From Tindallia sp. MSAO_Bac2 (GTDB taxonomy: Bacteria > Bacillota > Clostridia > Peptostreptococcales > Tindalliaceae), in contig QYZZ01000127.1 in the NCBI GenBank assembly GCA_003838145.1, forward strand, positions 1 through 61,411: a stretch of DNA of 61,411 nt. Reading direction: 5' to 3'. Shown here piece by piece: positions 36,515 to 46,034 of the stretch. The notes under the pieces are model-generated. The model ran no database searches. It was given only the letters and a program-made list of their open reading frames with translations, and was not told the origin of the DNA. The translations under genes were made by a program, and so were the position numbers. How positions within the stretch are numbered: position 1 is the stretch's first letter; the number at the start of each line of letters is the position of its first letter.

Positions 36515-37906
36515 ATGAATATCAACAAAGAAATGTTAAATGGAAAAAAAGTACTGATTGTCGGACTGGGAATAACAGGTATTTCTTTAGCACGATTTTT
36601 GCATGAACAAAACTCATTAATTATCATAAATGATGCTCAAAATGAAGATAATCTTGGATTGAGAATTTCTCAACTAAAAAACATTCCATATACGGGTATT
36701 TTTGGAAAGCATCCTAATAATTTAGAGGAAGCTGGAAATCCTGAATTAATTGCCCTTTCACCTGGAGTGCCGCTTGATTTACCTCTTATAAAGGATGCAA
36801 TTAGTCACAAGATTCCTGTATTAGGTGAAATAGAACTGGCTTACCATTTTATTGAAGCACCAATTGCTGCAATTACAGGCACAAATGGTAAAACTACCAC
36901 AACTGCTTTATTGGGTGACATGGTTGAAAGAGCGGGAATAAATAATGAAGTTGTAGGGAATATTGGAACTGCAACGGTATCCAAGATTAAGAATCTAACC
37001 AAGGATTCGTTTTGTATTATGGAAATCAGCAGTTTTCAACTGGAAACGATCATTGACTTTAAGCCAAAAGTAGCAGCGGTTTTAAATATAACAGCAGATC
37101 ATCTGAATCGCCATAAATCTATGGAAAAATATGCGGAATTAAAATTTAAAATTTTTTCAAATCAAAAATCCGGAGATGTAGCTGTTATTAACGCTGATGA
37201 TAGTGCTTGTCAGCAATATCTTGAACAAAATCAGAATCCCAATCATGAAGTTATGTTATTTAGTAGTAAAAAAATGCTGGATAAAGGAATTTTTATTAAA
37301 GATGGAAAAGTGATTGTTAAAGATGATTTGAGAAGTGCTATTATTATTGATCGCGACAAAATATTAATACCAGGCAACCACAATCTTGAAAATGCTATGG
37401 CGGCCGTGGGTCTAGCCTGGTGTATGGATGTACCTCTTGAGGCAATAAGGGAATCGCTGGAGGAATTTAAAGGAGTCGAGCATCGCATCGAAACAGTAGA
37501 GGTGATTGATGGAGTAGTTTTTATCAACGACTCTAAAGCAACGAATCCGGACGCAGCTGAGAAAGCAGTTTTATCTGTGAAAGAACCGATCATCCTGTTG
37601 GCTGGTGGCATGGATAAAGGGAATGACTTTACCGAATTAATTAAATTATTTAAAAATAGGGTTAAACAATTGATTGTTTATGGCGAAACAGCCGACAAAC
37701 TTGCTTATGCATGTGCTGAAGAAGGATTTTACCATGTTACAAAAACTGCGGATTTGGAGCAGGCCTTTAAGATTGCGTGTCAGGAAGCAGATGCAGGAGA
37801 CACTGTCCTGCTATCCCCTGCATGTGCCAGCTGGGATATGTACGAAAGTTATGAAGTGAGAGGGAACCATTTCAAAAAGCTTGTGAAAAGACTTAAGCGG
37901 AAATGA
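36515..37906 (+). CDS. murD: UDP-MurNAc-L-alanine:D-glutamate ligase
   Basis: About 463 residues. Adds D-Glu as the second stem residue. N-terminal UMP-binding fold (KVLIVGLGITGISLARF), ATP loop ITGTNGKTTTTALL, and C-terminal NDSKATNPDAAEKA. ATG 36515 with GAAAGG upstream is preferred to an in-frame start at 36479 inside mraY. Confidence 0.96.
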   Translation: MNINKEMLNGKKVLIVGLGITGISLARFLHEQNSLIIINDAQNEDNLGLRISQLKNIPYTGIFGKHPNNLEEAGNPELIALSPGVPLDLPLIKDAISHKIPVLGEIELAYHFIEAPIAAITGTNGKTTTTALLGDMVERAGINNEVVGNIGTATVSKIKNLTKDSFCIMEISSFQLETIIDFKPKVAAVLNITADHLNRHKSMEKYAELKFKIFSNQKSGDVAVINADDSACQQYLEQNQNPNHEVMLFSSKKMLDKGIFIKDGKVIVKDDLRSAIIIDRDKILIPGNHNLENAMAAVGLAWCMDVPLEAIRESLEEFKGVEHRIETVEVIDGVVFINDSKATNPDAAEKAVLSVKEPIILLAGGMDKGNDFTELIKLFKNRVKQLIVYGETADKLAYACAEEGFYHVTKTADLEQAFKIACQEADAGDTVLLSPACASWDMYESYEVRGNHFKKLVKRLKRK

Positions 37907-37928
37907 TCTCTGATGAGGCGGTGATTTT

Positions 37929-39047
37929 ATGAAGCCTAAAAAAGGGATTGATATCCCGTTGCTGACATCAACTATACTGCTTGTTATAATTGGAATTATC
38001 ATGGTATTTAGTTCCAGCTATTCCTATGCGCTTATCAATAATGGAGACGGTGCTCACTATCTAAAAAGGGTGCTGATGTGGTCTTTGTTAGGTAGCGGAG
38101 CACTAACCTTTTGCTGTCTATGTCCTTATCGGATATGGGCAAGGTTTTCAAATTTAATTATGATGGGTTCCTTGATTCTCCTCGTGTTGGTTTTAACGCC
38201 GGTAGGAAAAGAAGTGAATTATGCCCAACGATGGATTGAAGTCGGCGGAATAAACATCATGCCTTCTGAAATTGCAAAAGCAGCGATTATTTTTTATATG
38301 GCTGCCACAATGGAAAAAAATAAGCATAGCATCAAAACGTTTCGTGATGGGTGTTTGCCACATCTTCTAATTGGAGGCATTGTATTTGCTCTTGTGTATC
38401 AGCAGCCTGATTTTAGCACTGGGTTAATTATTTTATGTATTATGATGATCATGCTTTTTGTTGGTGGTGTTAACATGATTCACTTTACAGGACTTTTTGC
38501 TACTGCTGTGGGAGGAGCTGCAGCTTTGTTTATATATATTTTTATGAGCGGACAGGGATACAAGGCCAGACGGCTGATTGCTTATCTCGACCCTTGGGCA
38601 GACCCGCTGGATGCAGGACTTCAAACAATACAGTCTCTTCTTGCGATAGGATCAGGAGGAGTCTTGGGACGGGGAATTGGTAGAAGCATACAAAAACATT
38701 TGTACCTTCCTGAGCCCCAAAATGATTTTATTTTTGCTATTATCGGAGAAGAAGTTGGTTTTATGGGGGCAACAATGGTATTATTGTTATTCTCCTTATT
38801 TATTTGGCGGGGAGCCTGTATTGCGATGAATGCTCCTGATCTGTTTTCCTGCCTGACAGCAACTGGAATAACCTCCGTGGTTGCCGTACAGGTAATTGTT
38901 AATGTAGGTGTTGCCACTTCACTTTTACCTGTGACGGGGATACCGTTGCCATTTATTAGTTATGGAGGTAGTGCTTTGCTGGTATTTATGGCTTGCACAG
39001 GTGTACTGCTTAACATTTCACGCTATTGCTGGGTTCAGGGAGGATAA
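37929..39047 (+). CDS. ftsW: FtsW/SpoVE-type lipid II polymerase
   Basis: 372 residues, SEDS family with about ten membrane helices. Glycan polymerase partner of the class B PBP upstream. Landmarks are QRWIEVGGINIMPSEIAK, LDPWADPLDAG and the C-terminal TGIPLPFISYGGSAL. Whether it is divisional FtsW or sporulation SpoVE cannot be told. GAGGCGGTG precedes the ATG. Confidence 0.93.
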   Translation: MKPKKGIDIPLLTSTILLVIIGIIMVFSSSYSYALINNGDGAHYLKRVLMWSLLGSGALTFCCLCPYRIWARFSNLIMMGSLILLVLVLTPVGKEVNYAQRWIEVGGINIMPSEIAKAAIIFYMAATMEKNKHSIKTFRDGCLPHLLIGGIVFALVYQQPDFSTGLIILCIMMIMLFVGGVNMIHFTGLFATAVGGAAALFIYIFMSGQGYKARRLIAYLDPWADPLDAGLQTIQSLLAIGSGGVLGRGIGRSIQKHLYLPEPQNDFIFAIIGEEVGFMGATMVLLLFSLFIWRGACIAMNAPDLFSCLTATGITSVVAVQVIVNVGVATSLLPVTGIPLPFISYGGSALLVFMACTGVLLNISRYCWVQGG

Positions 39048-39048
39048 T

Positions 39049-40122
39049 ATGCGATATATAATAAGTGGTGGTGGTACTGGAGGGCATATATATCCTGCGA
39101 TTGCCATCGCCGACGAAATTAAAAAAAGAGATCCGGAAGCCGATATCCTTTTTATTGGAGCGCGAAGTGGACTTGAATGTCAACTTGTTCCAGCGGCAGG
39201 CTATCGGATTCAAACTATCACTGTATCATATCTTAAGCGCAAATTATCTTTTCATAATGTTAAAAGCGCCAAGATGCTAATTCAGGGTTTAATTCAGGTA
39301 AAAAAATTGATTGAAGATTTTCGTCCGCACCGCGTTATTGGTACGGGAGGCTATGTTTCTGCTCCGGTAGTATACGTAGCGGCCCGAAAAGGCATTTATA
39401 CGTTAATTCACGAGCAAAACGCATATCCCGGCCTGACAAACAGATTTTTGAATAAACACGCATCAGTTGTGGCACTAAGTTTTCAGGAAGCAGCCAAACA
39501 CTTCAAAAGAAAAGATAACCTGGCACTGACAGGTAACCCTATCAGATCTGCTTACTATACGCTTAACAAAGAGAAAGCGCGTTCTTATTTTCCGGAATTT
39601 CAACATGATAAAATGGTTCTTATTTCTGGTGGCAGTGGGGGGTCAACGCTGATTAATGAAGCTGTAATAGCCTTATTGCAAAAATATGAATTTCCCGGTT
39701 ATTATCTTTACTGGTCAACGGGTAAACTTCACTATGAGTTAATTGCAAGAATTTTAAAGGAAAAAGGAATTGAAGCGGTAGGTCACCGTATCGTTCCATA
39801 CATTGACGAAATGCCGGAGGCACTACTGGCTTGTGATGTAATGGTTGGAAGCGCAGGAGCTATTACGATAGCAGAAGTGCAGGCAGCACAGCGCTATGCA
39901 ATACTGATTCCGAAAGCATATACAGCAGATAACCATCAGGAAAAGAATGCCAGAATGCTTGAAAAAACAGGGATGGCAACTGTAATCCCTGAAAAAGAAA
40001 TATCACCTGAAAAACTACATCAGGCGATTATAAAAGGGCTTAGCATTAAAGGTCCTGAAAAGAGAGAAATACCATCCAAGTTACCTGTTGAGATGATTGT
40101 GGAAAAACTGGGTATTCAGTAG
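39049..40122 (+). CDS. murG: UDP-GlcNAc:lipid I N-acetylglucosaminyltransferase
   Basis: About 357 residues. Converts lipid I to lipid II at the inner membrane face. N-terminal SGGGTGGHIYPA, IGTGGYVSAP, and the C-terminal donor-site region GSAGAITIAEVQA. ATG 39049 with GGGAGGATA is the right start; the in-frame extension to 38962 lies inside ftsW. Confidence 0.96.
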   Translation: MRYIISGGGTGGHIYPAIAIADEIKKRDPEADILFIGARSGLECQLVPAAGYRIQTITVSYLKRKLSFHNVKSAKMLIQGLIQVKKLIEDFRPHRVIGTGGYVSAPVVYVAARKGIYTLIHEQNAYPGLTNRFLNKHASVVALSFQEAAKHFKRKDNLALTGNPIRSAYYTLNKEKARSYFPEFQHDKMVLISGGSGGSTLINEAVIALLQKYEFPGYYLYWSTGKLHYELIARILKEKGIEAVGHRIVPYIDEMPEALLACDVMVGSAGAITIAEVQAAQRYAILIPKAYTADNHQEKNARMLEKTGMATVIPEKEISPEKLHQAIIKGLSIKGPEKREIPSKLPVEMIVEKLGIQ

Positions 40123-40185
40123 CATTGTCATACAGTACTTTTCCTGTGGATAATGGTATGATAACGTAGAAGGCGGGATAAACTG

Positions 40186-40968
40186 ATGACTCAGAAGAAA
40201 TACCGGAAAGAGCCTGGAAACTCATGTGTTGTACGCTTAATAATGATGCTGATACTAACTGGATTTATTGCTGGTGGAATATACTATATAGTATTTGAGT
40301 CTCCTTTATTCATTGTCAAAAATATTGATATTCAGGGACTTAACCAGATTGAAGAACACGAGGTTATGAAGTATTCCGGTTTGAAAAAAGGTGAAAATCT
40401 ATATAAAGTAAGGACGGGTCAGGCGGAAGACATGATCGTTAAGCACCCATATATCCGAGAAAGTGAAGTTCAAAGAAAAGGTTTCAGTTCCATAAAGATT
40501 GTTGTCAGAGAACGTGAAGAGTATGCTATAATACCATATATGGGGTCTTATATATATTTGGATAAAGATCAAGTAGTATTAAGGGTTTCGGATGGAGTTT
40601 TGGATGAAAACCTAAGTATAGTTACAGGTGTTGAATTTGAAAGTTTCAGAATTGGAAAACCGGTTCAGGCAAAAAACCAACAGATTCTGGACTCTGCTTA
40701 CGAAATATTAATTGCTGCGCAGGAAGCTGAAATGATGGACCATATTTCCGAAATACACATAACTGGCAACCATGAAGTACGTCTGATTACCTTTAATAGA
40801 ATTGAAGTGCTTATGGGTCAGATAGAAGAGCCGGCTTACTCAGTGCTGGCGTTGAAAGAAGCATTGATAACGCTTCATACTCGTAATATGGAAAACGTAA
40901 TTTTAGATATGCGGCACAAAGACCATATTACAGTGCGCCCCAGAGTACGTCAGGAGGAAGTGGAATGA
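40186..40968 (+). CDS. ftsQ: FtsQ/DivIB cell division protein with POTRA domain
   Basis: 260 residues: basic N-terminus, one membrane helix (about 15-35), then a POTRA domain starting at FIVKNIDIQGLNQIEEHEV and an FtsQ beta domain. Extracellular divisome scaffold that binds FtsL and FtsB. murC and murB, which often precede ftsQ, are absent here. Overlaps the next gene by ATGA. Confidence 0.9.
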   Translation: MTQKKYRKEPGNSCVVRLIMMLILTGFIAGGIYYIVFESPLFIVKNIDIQGLNQIEEHEVMKYSGLKKGENLYKVRTGQAEDMIVKHPYIRESEVQRKGFSSIKIVVREREEYAIIPYMGSYIYLDKDQVVLRVSDGVLDENLSIVTGVEFESFRIGKPVQAKNQQILDSAYEILIAAQEAEMMDHISEIHITGNHEVRLITFNRIEVLMGQIEEPAYSVLALKEALITLHTRNMENVILDMRHKDHITVRPRVRQEEVE

Positions 40969-41699
40969 AAGAAACGAAAGGGAAAATCGCCATTGCATTT
41001 ATATGTGCTTTGCTCGGACTGGTGGTGGCGATGCAAATTAAATCAGTTCAGGAAGTTGCTGAAGGCGGGTTCTTATCCACACAGCAAGCTCAAAAAATGA
41101 CAGCCGAACTAAGGAATTTAAGGGCTGAAAAAGATCAACTTACAGAAGAACTAACAGATCTGGAAAATAGACTTAGAGACTATGAATTGTCTGAAGCGGA
41201 TGAAAATCTGCTAATAAAGAATCTTAAGAATGATTTATTACGATATCAACTTTTAGCAGGATACATTGAGGGTAAGGGACCAGGAGTAATTGTTGAAGTC
41301 AGCGATCCTCCTGCTGCCTTCAACCAACCGGATACAGACAGTTTTATTATGTATAATTATGAAATTTTACTGGCATTGATAAACACGTTGAATGCAGCCG
41401 GTGCTGAAGCTATTTCCATCAATGACCAGCGATATGTATCAACAACAGAAATCTACTACTCCAGCAACTCTTTATATATTAATGATACAGCGACAACCCC
41501 ACCATATACGATTAAAGCAATCGGAAACCCTGAAACGCTGGAAGCTGCTCTAAATATGAGATACGGTATTGTATGGGATATGAGAAACTATTATAATCTT
41601 CAGGTTGATGTATCTAAATCAGAGGAAATAATGATGTCACGATACAACCGTGTATACGAGTTTGAATATGCAAAACCGATGGAAACTATAGAGCCATAA
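40965..41699 (+). CDS. DUF881 membrane protein (first copy)
   Basis: 244 residues: N-terminal membrane helix (about 8-25), coiled coil (about 38-85), then the DUF881 domain with GKGPGVIVEVSD and AGAEAISINDQRY and a PPYTIKAIGNPETLEAAL segment. Extracytoplasmic protein of unknown function, conserved between ftsQ and ftsZ in Firmicutes. Closely related to the following gene, so a tandem duplication. Confidence 0.92.
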   Translation: MKETKGKIAIAFICALLGLVVAMQIKSVQEVAEGGFLSTQQAQKMTAELRNLRAEKDQLTEELTDLENRLRDYELSEADENLLIKNLKNDLLRYQLLAGYIEGKGPGVIVEVSDPPAAFNQPDTDSFIMYNYEILLALINTLNAAGAEAISINDQRYVSTTEIYYSSNSLYINDTATTPPYTIKAIGNPETLEAALNMRYGIVWDMRNYYNLQVDVSKSEEIMMSRYNRVYEFEYAKPMETIEP

Positions 41700-41718
41700 T
41701 ACGGTGGGAGCGATTAAG

Positions 41719-42447
41719 ATGAAAAGCTATTTAGGAAAGGGTATTCTTCTTGCTATGTGTTTGCTGATCGGCTTAATCTTAGCCATACAGGTCAAAAATC
41801 TGGACGAAGACTATCACTTTATAAGCATTAAAACGATTAGCGATCTTAATGTTGCCATCAGACAAGAAAAAGAAGAAATAGAACATTTAAAAGCTCTGAT
41901 TGAATCGCAGGAAAACCGATTATCAGAATACCAGTCAGCCATTGAGTCTGAAGGAAGTATTAATGAAATTCTTATTCAGGATATTGAAATAATGAGAATG
42001 AGAAGTGGTCATTACGATCTTGAAGGTCCCGGAGTTATGGTTGTTTTGAGAGATAGCGAAAGAGAGTTATATGAGGGTGAAAATCCTAATAATGTGATTG
42101 TGCATGATGAAGATGTCCTGAAAATTATTAATGACCTTAAAATTGCCGGTGCTGAAGCTCTTTCAATTAATGGTCAAAGATATCTTAACACTTCAGAGAT
42201 ACAATGCGCAGGGCCTACGATTACAATAAATCAAATGACATATGCTCAGCCCTTTGTTATAAAAGCTATAGGAAACCCTGATACATTGAATGCGGCCATC
42301 AAGGCGCCGGGAACATACGCTTGGGAAATCAAGGAGGTATTTGGGCTCCAGGTCGAATCTCACATTAGTGAAAGAATTCGTATACCTAAGTATCAGGGAA
42401 ACCATAGGCTCCAGTATGTGACCATAGAGGAAGGTGAAAATCTATGA
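41719..42447 (+). CDS. DUF881 membrane protein (second copy)
   Basis: About 242 residues with the same plan as its neighbour: membrane helix, coiled coil (about 35-75), DUF881 domain (GPGVMVVLRD, AGAEALSINGQRY, FVIKAIGNPDTLNAAI). ATG 41719 is chosen because GTGGGAG lies between it and the in-frame GTG at 41704. Four-base overlap with sbp. Confidence 0.92.
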   Translation: MKSYLGKGILLAMCLLIGLILAIQVKNLDEDYHFISIKTISDLNVAIRQEKEEIEHLKALIESQENRLSEYQSAIESEGSINEILIQDIEIMRMRSGHYDLEGPGVMVVLRDSERELYEGENPNNVIVHDEDVLKIINDLKIAGAEALSINGQRYLNTSEIQCAGPTITINQMTYAQPFVIKAIGNPDTLNAAIKAPGTYAWEIKEVFGLQVESHISERIRIPKYQGNHRLQYVTIEEGENL

Positions 42448-42815
42448 TTATAATTGCAATCGTTGGACTTGTTGTAGGCATTGTATTAGGGCTGTACCTA
42501 CCAGTAACTTACCCGGCAGCGTTGTCCCTGTATATATCTGTTGCTATTTTGGCTTCACTGGATTCTGTCCTTGGAGGTTTTAGAGCCAGTCTTGAAAACA
42601 AATTTGATACAGAAATATTTGTTACTGGTTTTTTCAGCAATGCAATTTTAGCAGCTTTTTTAGCATATATTGGTGATAAACTTGGGGTTCCGCTCTACTA
42701 TGCGGCCGTTTTTGCATTTGGCAGCAGGTTGTTTCAAAACTTTGCTATCATCAGAAGACACCTCATCAATCGTATGCACCATGAGCCGGACGGAGAAGTC
42801 CGTGGAGACCTTTAG
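42444..42815 (+). CDS. sbp: Small basic protein Sbp (DUF1290)
   Basis: 123 residues with three or four hydrophobic helices; GLVVGIVLGLYLPVTYPAALSLYISVAILASLD is the family opening (quoted region residues 7-40 in the protein, key residues P20 and P24). Conserved just upstream of ftsZ in Gram-positive bacteria; function unknown. ATGA overlap with the second DUF881 gene. Confidence 0.9.
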   Translation: MIIIAIVGLVVGIVLGLYLPVTYPAALSLYISVAILASLDSVLGGFRASLENKFDTEIFVTGFFSNAILAAFLAYIGDKLGVPLYYAAVFAFGSRLFQNFAIIRRHLINRMHHEPDGEVRGDL

Positions 42816-42844
42816 CAATTAATTATTAAATTGACTAAATAAAA

Positions 42845-42857
42845 GCATGAATCATGC
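42845..42857. promoter_or_regulatory. 13-bp palindrome upstream of ftsZ
   Basis: GCATGA-A-TCATGC is a perfect dyad in the 100-base gap between sbp and ftsZ. It could be an operator; no promoter could be assigned with confidence nearby (TTGACT at 42831 lacks a -10). Confidence 0.3.
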
Positions 42858-42915
42858 AGGAAATTCATTAAAAGTGTCGAAATATTATTGAACCTAAGAT
42901 AGAGGAGGGAATGCT

Positions 42916-44028
42916 GTGTTGGAATTTGATATGGATATGGACAGCGTTGCACAAATAAAGGTTATTGGTGTCGGCGGAGGTGGTAATAACGCCGTAAACC
43001 GGATGATTGAAACAGGAATGAAGGGCGTTGAGTTTATTGCTGTTAATACAGATAAACAGGCATTGATGAGCTCGCAGGCAGAGCAAAAACTGCAAATAGG
43101 TGAAAAACTGACAAAAGGACTGGGAGCAGGTGCTAATCCGGAAGTCGGTCATAAAGCAGCGGAAGAAAGCAGAGATGACATTGCAAAGCTCTTAAAGGGA
43201 GCTGACATGGTTTTTGTTACCTCCGGAATGGGTGGTGGTACAGGCACAGGAGCTGCCCCGGTAGTTGCGGAAATTGCAAGAGAGATGGGTATACTCACCG
43301 TTGGTGTGGTTACAAAGCCATTTACTTTTGAAGGAAAAAGAAGATGGAAACATGCTGATAAAGGTATAAGTGACCTTAAAGAACGTGTAGACACCTTGGT
43401 GACTATTCCGAATGACCGGCTGTTACAGGTAATCGAGAAAAAAACATCTATTATTGAGGCTTTTCGTCTTGCAGATGATATATTGCGCCAAGGTGTACAG
43501 GGAATTTCAGACCTTATCGATGATGCAGGACTTGTTAACTGTGACTTTGCAGATGTTAAAACCATAATGTTCGACCAAGGACTTGCACATATGGGAATTG
43601 GAAAATCATCCGGTGAGAATAGAGCTCCGGAAGCAGCTAAACAGGCAATTCAAAGCCCTCTTCTCGAAACATCCATCAAAGGAGCTAGAGGAGTACTTAT
43701 TAATATTACGGGAAGTTCAAACTTGAGCCTGTTCGAAGTTCATGAAGCAGCAGAAATGGTTTCTCAGGAAGCTGATGAAGACGCTAACATAATTTTTGGT
43801 GCAGTAATTAATGAAGAAATGCAGGATGAAATACAAATAACTGTCATTGCTACTGGTTTTGATGAAGAGCGAAAACAGGAAGCTTACTTAAAACCTGAAA
43901 AAAACAAAGCGAAGAAAAATGACAAAAAACACAATGAGGACAAAACCCGAGAACAGGATGAATCGATACTGGAAATTGATGAAAATGATGAACTGGACAT
44001 ACCTGTGTTTTTAAGGAAAAAAAAATAG
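42916..44028 (+). CDS. ftsZ: Cell division protein FtsZ
   Basis: 370 residues. Tubulin-like GTPase forming the Z ring. N-terminal [15 protein letters not shown], the [10 protein letters not shown] tubulin signature from residue 106, then the C-terminal domain, a charged linker rich in Lys/Glu/Asp (about 318-355), and a C-terminal peptide [15 protein letters not shown] that contains the FtsA/SepF-binding consensus. GTG start behind GAGGAGGG. No ftsA is next to it; sepF lies 10 kb downstream and could anchor the ring. Confidence 0.97.
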   Translation: MLEFDMDMDSVAQIKVIGVGGGGNNAVNRMIETGMKGVEFIAVNTDKQALMSSQAEQKLQIGEKLTKGLGAGANPEVGHKAAEESRDDIAKLLKGADMVFVTSGMGGGTGTGAAPVVAEIAREMGILTVGVVTKPFTFEGKRRWKHADKGISDLKERVDTLVTIPNDRLLQVIEKKTSIIEAFRLADDILRQGVQGISDLIDDAGLVNCDFADVKTIMFDQGLAHMGIGKSSGENRAPEAAKQAIQSPLLETSIKGARGVLINITGSSNLSLFEVHEAAEMVSQEADEDANIIFGAVINEEMQDEIQITVIATGFDEERKQEAYLKPEKNKAKKNDKKHNEDKTREQDESILEIDENDELDIPVFLRKKK

Positions 44029-44069
44029 ACTATTGATTTTCAGCCCATAAAGCCGAAGGTGGAAAGTAG

Positions 44070-44558
44070 GTGTGTGCTCTGAATTGTCCATTTTGCGGAA
44101 AATTTGATTCCAAGGTAATTGATTCAAGACCAACAGATGAAGGTCAGGCCATCAGAAGAAGGCGAGAATGCAATGAATGCCAGAAAAGATTTACTACTTA
44201 TGAAAAAATTGAGGAAATACCTTTGATCGTAATTAAGAAATCTGGAAATAGGGAGCCTTTCAACCGTAATAAGGTGATGAATGGCGTGATCAGAGCTTGT
44301 GAGAAGAGACCTGTACCGCTGAAAGCCATAGAAGACCTGGTGGATGAGCTGGAAAAACAACTACAGAATGAAATGGTGAAAGAAGTACAAACTGAGAAAA
44401 TTGGCAACATGGTAATGGACCAGTTAAAAAAATTAGATGAAGTGGCATATGTTCGATTTGCTTCAGTTTATCGTGAGTTTAAAGACTTGAACACATTTAT
44501 GGAAGAGTTGACAAAAATTCTCAAGGAGAAAAAAATTAACCTCGATAGCTCATCATGA
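44070..44558 (+). CDS. nrdR: Transcriptional repressor NrdR
   Basis: 162 residues: N-terminal zinc ribbon (CPFC...CNEC) followed by [17 protein letters not shown] and an ATP-cone domain (about 50-140). Represses ribonucleotide reductase genes according to nucleotide level. GTG at 44070 is the likely start behind GGTGGAAAG. Confidence 0.95.
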   Translation: MCALNCPFCGKFDSKVIDSRPTDEGQAIRRRRECNECQKRFTTYEKIEEIPLIVIKKSGNREPFNRNKVMNGVIRACEKRPVPLKAIEDLVDELEKQLQNEMVKEVQTEKIGNMVMDQLKKLDEVAYVRFASVYREFKDLNTFMEELTKILKEKKINLDSSS

Positions 44559-44586
44559 TCAATTGATGAGTTTGTCGTGTTTTTAT
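44541..44586 (+). terminator. Weak hairpin after nrdR
   Basis: CTCATCA (44549-44555) pairs with TGATGAG (44564-44570); the T-rich run starts ten bases later, so termination would be weak. The nrdR stop lies inside it. Confidence 0.35.
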
Positions 44587-44612
44587 CTAAGTGAACTACA
44601 ATGGAGTGTGAA

Positions 44613-46034
44613 GTGTTGGAAAAGCAAGGGAAAAATATAATAAATTATGTTAAACCCGGAAGTATTGCGGCTGAAATGGGCGTAATAGAGGGTGATATAC
44701 TGGTAAGTATAAATCAGCAGGTAATTGAGGATATGATGGACTATCAATTTTTGGTTGCTGATGACTTTCTCGAAGTAGAGCTTGAAAAGCTGGATGGTAC
44801 AGAATGGATACTGGAAATAGATAAGGACTATGATGAAGAACTGGGAATTCAGTTCGTGAATGAAGAAAGTGATGCAACCAGGCTATGCAAAAACAAATGT
44901 GTTTTTTGTTTCATAGATCAGATGCCTCCGGGTATGCGGGATAGCTTGTACGTAAAAGATGATGATGCAAGACTTTCATTTTTGCAGGGTAACTATATAA
45001 CACTGACAAACTTATCAGAAAAAGACATCGAAAAAATAATTCGCTATCGAATCAGTCCTTTGAATATTTCGATTCATACGACTGATCCGGAATTGCGCAA
45101 TGAGATGCTTAACAATCGTTATGCAGGTGAAAAACTGAAGCTGTTGAATAAATTTCATGATAATAATATTAACATGAATCTACAAATAGTCCTTTGTCCA
45201 GGCTGGAATGATGGTATAGCTCTGGACAAGACCCTTAAGGATTTAGATAAAATTATTGATTCAGTTATGAGCATAGCCATTGTACCAGTTGGAATTACAA
45301 AATTTCGTGATAACCTGCCGGCGCTTAAGACTGTAACAAAAGATATAGCAGACAATACATTAAAACAAATATCTAATTGGCAGGAAAAATATAAAAAGAT
45401 GACCGGCGAAAAAAAGGTTTATGCTTCAGACGAAATTTACCTATTGGCGGGAATATCATTACCTGAAGCTAAGTTTTATGAAAATTTTCACCAACTTGAA
45501 AATGGTGTTGGAATGATGGCGTTATTTCAGGACACCTTCATCCGATACTATAACAAAATGCCCTTAATCGATAAATCAAAACCTGTCAGAATATCCATAG
45601 CTACTGGTGTTCTGTCGGCAGACATGGTTTTCGACCTATCAAAGATGCTTGAACAAAAGATAATGGGTTTAAAGATAGATGTTTACCCGATTAAGAATGA
45701 ATTTTTTGGCAAATCAATTACAGTAAGTGGACTCATAACAGGAAAAGACCTTATAAACCAATTAGCGAATAGCACACTGGACTCTCCACTTATCATACCT
45801 GAAAATATGTTGCGAGATGCAGAGGACACATTCTTGGATGATATAACGATAGATGAGGTCGCAAATAAGCTGACGGTGCCAGTGATTGCCTGTCCGGTTG
45901 ATGGTAAGGCACTCATTAAAAAAATATTACGGATAACAGCAGTAAATCCAAAGATCAGGAGTGTTGTGAAAAATGGCAAAACCCATTGTTGCAGTGGTGG
46001 GACGCCCAAATGTGGGAAAGTCAACCTTTTTTAA
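44613..46034 (+). CDS. DUF512 family radical-SAM-like Fe-S protein with PDZ domain
   Basis: About 473 residues. An N-terminal PDZ-like domain (VKPGSIAAEMGVIEGDILVSI), then CKNKCVFCFIDQMPPGMRDSLY with the CxxxCxxC cluster motif, then the DUF512 C-terminal domain. The family is conserved next to der in clostridia; function unknown. I favour GTG 44613, which has a GGAG at a suitable distance, over ATG 44601. The last 62 bases overlap der, adding a Cys-rich tail (THCCSGGTPKCGK) that is der's own coding sequence read in another frame. Confidence 0.88.
   Translation: MLEKQGKNIINYVKPGSIAAEMGVIEGDILVSINQQVIEDMMDYQFLVADDFLEVELEKLDGTEWILEIDKDYDEELGIQFVNEESDATRLCKNKCVFCFIDQMPPGMRDSLYVKDDDARLSFLQGNYITLTNLSEKDIEKIIRYRISPLNISIHTTDPELRNEMLNNRYAGEKLKLLNKFHDNNINMNLQIVLCPGWNDGIALDKTLKDLDKIIDSVMSIAIVPVGITKFRDNLPALKTVTKDIADNTLKQISNWQEKYKKMTGEKKVYASDEIYLLAGISLPEAKFYENFHQLENGVGMMALFQDTFIRYYNKMPLIDKSKPVRISIATGVLSADMVFDLSKMLEQKIMGLKIDVYPIKNEFFGKSITVSGLITGKDLINQLANSTLDSPLIIPENMLRDAEDTFLDDITIDEVANKLTVPVIACPVDGKALIKKILRITAVNPKIRSVVKNGKTHCCSGGTPKCGKVNLF

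Noticed and set aside
43149-43565. 138-residue minus-strand frame inside ftsZ
   Set aside because: Ser/Thr/Ile-rich translation typical of the complement of a coding strand; no start signal.
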